From contig DATNPX010000054.1 of NCBI GenBank assembly GCA_036702975.1, positions 248,001-312,000 of the forward strand: 64,000 nucleotides of DNA, given 5' to 3'. Below are positions 62,859-64,000 of the stretch, piece by piece (the first letter of the stretch is position 1; each line of letters begins with the position of its first letter). This DNA comes from DATNPX01 sp036702975. GTDB lineage: Bacteria > Cyanobacteriota > Vampirovibrionia > Obscuribacterales > Obscuribacteraceae. Made by a program: the position numbers and the translations under genes. The notes beneath the pieces are model-generated. The model was not told the origin of the DNA. It ran no database searches and worked only from the letters and a program-made list of their open reading frames with translations.

Positions 62859-63836
62859 ATGAAAATGCCCTCAGTTGTTGTTATTGGCGCCGGTATCGCC
62901 GGGTTGAGTACGGCTATCGTTCTCGCAGAACAAGGTTTTCAGGTCAATATCTTAGCCCGAGAGCCCTCCAGCCAGACCACATCAGCTGTAGCGGCAGCAT
63001 TTTGGTATCCGTACAAGGCATACCCAGAAGAGAAAGTGGCTGCCTGGGGGGCTAAAACCTTTGAGATGTTCGAAAGTCTTGCCACCATAAGTAGTACCGG
63101 TGTTAAATGGATGCGCCTTGTACAAATCACTGACGAGATAGAACCTCCGTGGTGGAGCAAGACGGTAAGAGATTTTTCCGCTGCTGCTGCAGAGGAACTT
63201 CCGATTGCATACGCTTCCGGCATTGCCTTTGATACTTTTGTTATCGACTCTTCCGTCTATCTGCCGTTCTTGAACGAATCTCTCAACAAACGGGGCGTTA
63301 GTTTCTTCTATGAAGATGTTGGCTCGCTCAATGCGGTGTTTCAACGATTTGGAACCGAGCGCTCAGTCGATTATGTGGTCAATTGTTCAGGGCTTGGTGC
63401 TCGATCGCTGGCGAACGACAATGATCTGCACGCAGCAAGAGGCCAGGTCGTGAGAATCAAAAAAGGAGATGATGATAAGGCATTTTTAGACGCCGCATCG
63501 CACACTCGATTCGCGCATTGTATACCGAGAATATCTGATACCATACTCGGTGGCACTTACGAGGAGCGAGTGGAGGACCCCATTCCATCATCACAAGAAA
63601 TAGAGTCCATCATTACCCGTTGCCAATCGTTAATGCCCAGGTTAAAAGCACTCCCAAAGGAAGACATATTGCAGGTCTCATGCGGATTCAGACCGGTACG
63701 GTCGAGCGTTAGACTCGAAAAAGAGGAAGTTTCGCCGGGAAAATTCGTTTTTCATAATTACGGACATGGTGGCGCGGGCTATACCCTTTCTTGGGGGTGT
63801 GCCCTTGCGGTGTTAGAGTTGATGCAAAATATATAA
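62859..63836 (+). CDS. D-amino-acid oxidase-like FAD oxidoreductase
   Basis: 325 residues with the FAD dinucleotide motif GAGIAG (10-15), a substrate domain including AAFWYPYKAYPEEKVAAW, and the C-terminal conserved CGFRPVRSSVRLE and NYGHGGAGYTLSWG segments, which in D-amino acid and D-aspartate oxidases bind the substrate carboxylate (Arg) and the flavin. The similarity to DAO/DASOX is good; a bacterial role may be D-amino acid breakdown. The start is ATG 62859 (or the third codon, also ATG), with no clear SD. Confidence 0.88.
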   Translation: MKMPSVVVIGAGIAGLSTAIVLAEQGFQVNILAREPSSQTTSAVAAAFWYPYKAYPEEKVAAWGAKTFEMFESLATISSTGVKWMRLVQITDEIEPPWWSKTVRDFSAAAAEELPIAYASGIAFDTFVIDSSVYLPFLNESLNKRGVSFFYEDVGSLNAVFQRFGTERSVDYVVNCSGLGARSLANDNDLHAARGQVVRIKKGDDDKAFLDAASHTRFAHCIPRISDTILGGTYEERVEDPIPSSQEIESIITRCQSLMPRLKALPKEDILQVSCGFRPVRSSVRLEKEEVSPGKFVFHNYGHGGAGYTLSWGCALAVLELMQNI

Positions 63837-63897
63837 GAACGCCTGTTTCTAACTGCCAACGACTTGTGAATGAAATCGTTTACGGTAGCCCGGTGTC

Positions 63898-64000
63898 TAT
63901 TGCTGAAGTCGTTGTTGAGCAATGGCTCCAGCTTCCACATGCGCAACCAACGTCTCTTCAATCTTGGCAAGAGCTGAACCGTATTCTTCTTTGCGCTGCC
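63898..64000 (-). CDS. 3' end of a gene running off the right edge
   Basis: Read on the minus strand, a frame enters from the edge and ends at a TAG whose complement is at 63898-63900, giving 34 residues ending in KIEETLVAHVEAGAIAQQRLQQ. The helical, Glu/Ala/Gln-rich sequence looks like a true C-terminus. Too little is present to identify it. Confidence 0.55.

Noticed and set aside
1..64000. CRISPR arrays, insertion sequences, prophage or integrase genes
   Set aside because: Looked for direct repeat arrays, transposase or integrase motifs and att-like repeats; none seen.

Overview
This window looks like chromosome of a Gram-negative, non-phototrophic bacterium. The run POTRA-only protein, BamA, Skp/OmpH, LpxD, LpxC, together with a LptD-like barrel that resembles the cyanobacterial type, shows an outer membrane containing lipid A. 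No photosynthesis gene is visible. My best guess is the Melainabacteria/Vampirovibrionia side of the Cyanobacteria, in particular an Obscuribacterales-like genome. This is inferred from gene style and not proven. GTG and TTG starts are frequent, and many true starts lie inside the longest reading frame, so I chose starts by Shine-Dalgarno (SD) spacing where I could.

Layout, left to right. 1-3.1 kb: thymidylate kinase, an aldehyde dehydrogenase with a strong terminator, and a small EF-hand-like protein. 3.2-13.5 kb: envelope biogenesis block on the + strand (barrel-less POTRA paralogue, bamA, skp, lpxD, lpxC), facing a minus-strand unit of LptD-like protein, ROK sugar kinase and a DUF3592-like membrane protein. 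13.8-17.7 kb: Fe-dependent alcohol dehydrogenase, SCP2-like protein, an unlisted 48-residue membrane peptide, then yedF-selD (selenium metabolism). 18-24.4 kb: ribbon-helix-helix regulator, small membrane proteins, CPBP protease, HMA-like protein, and pgl-gnd of the oxidative pentose phosphate pathway. 24.5-31.3 kb: recO, glyA, a WecA-type transferase with a long charged tail, an EVE protein, and a CoA-ligase/crotonase fusion.

31.3-43 kb: coiled-coil protein, a gene-free stretch that may encode a structured RNA, ACT-malic enzyme, exported Fe/Mn superoxide dismutase-like protein, thioesterase, corrinoid adenosyltransferase, SPFH protein, acetyltransferase, Pta, dienelactone hydrolase, a secreted unknown, TetR regulator and a di-iron carboxylate protein. 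43.5-51.2 kb: a basic 22-codon leader ORF overlapping the start of an MdtABC-like RND efflux operon with two different pump subunits. 51.3-58 kb, minus strand: a four-fold MshEN-like repeat protein, FabH, a secreted unknown, a calpain-like protease with EF-hand-like modules, and a CtpA-type protease. 58.2-64 kb: YbhN-type membrane protein, CCA-adding enzyme, small unknown, TPR lipoprotein, TPR protein, D-amino-acid-oxidase-like flavoprotein, and the end of one more gene.

Most interesting: a calcium-binding-like module (ITRxDL ... FDxIAN) shared by the calpain-like protease and the stand-alone protein at 2.6 kb; the array of eight MshEN-like half-repeats with no ATPase; the barrel-less BamA paralogue; the ligase-crotonase fusion; the leader ORF of the efflux operon; and the candidate RNA at 31.7-31.9 kb. 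I see no tRNA, rRNA, CRISPR array, insertion sequence or prophage.
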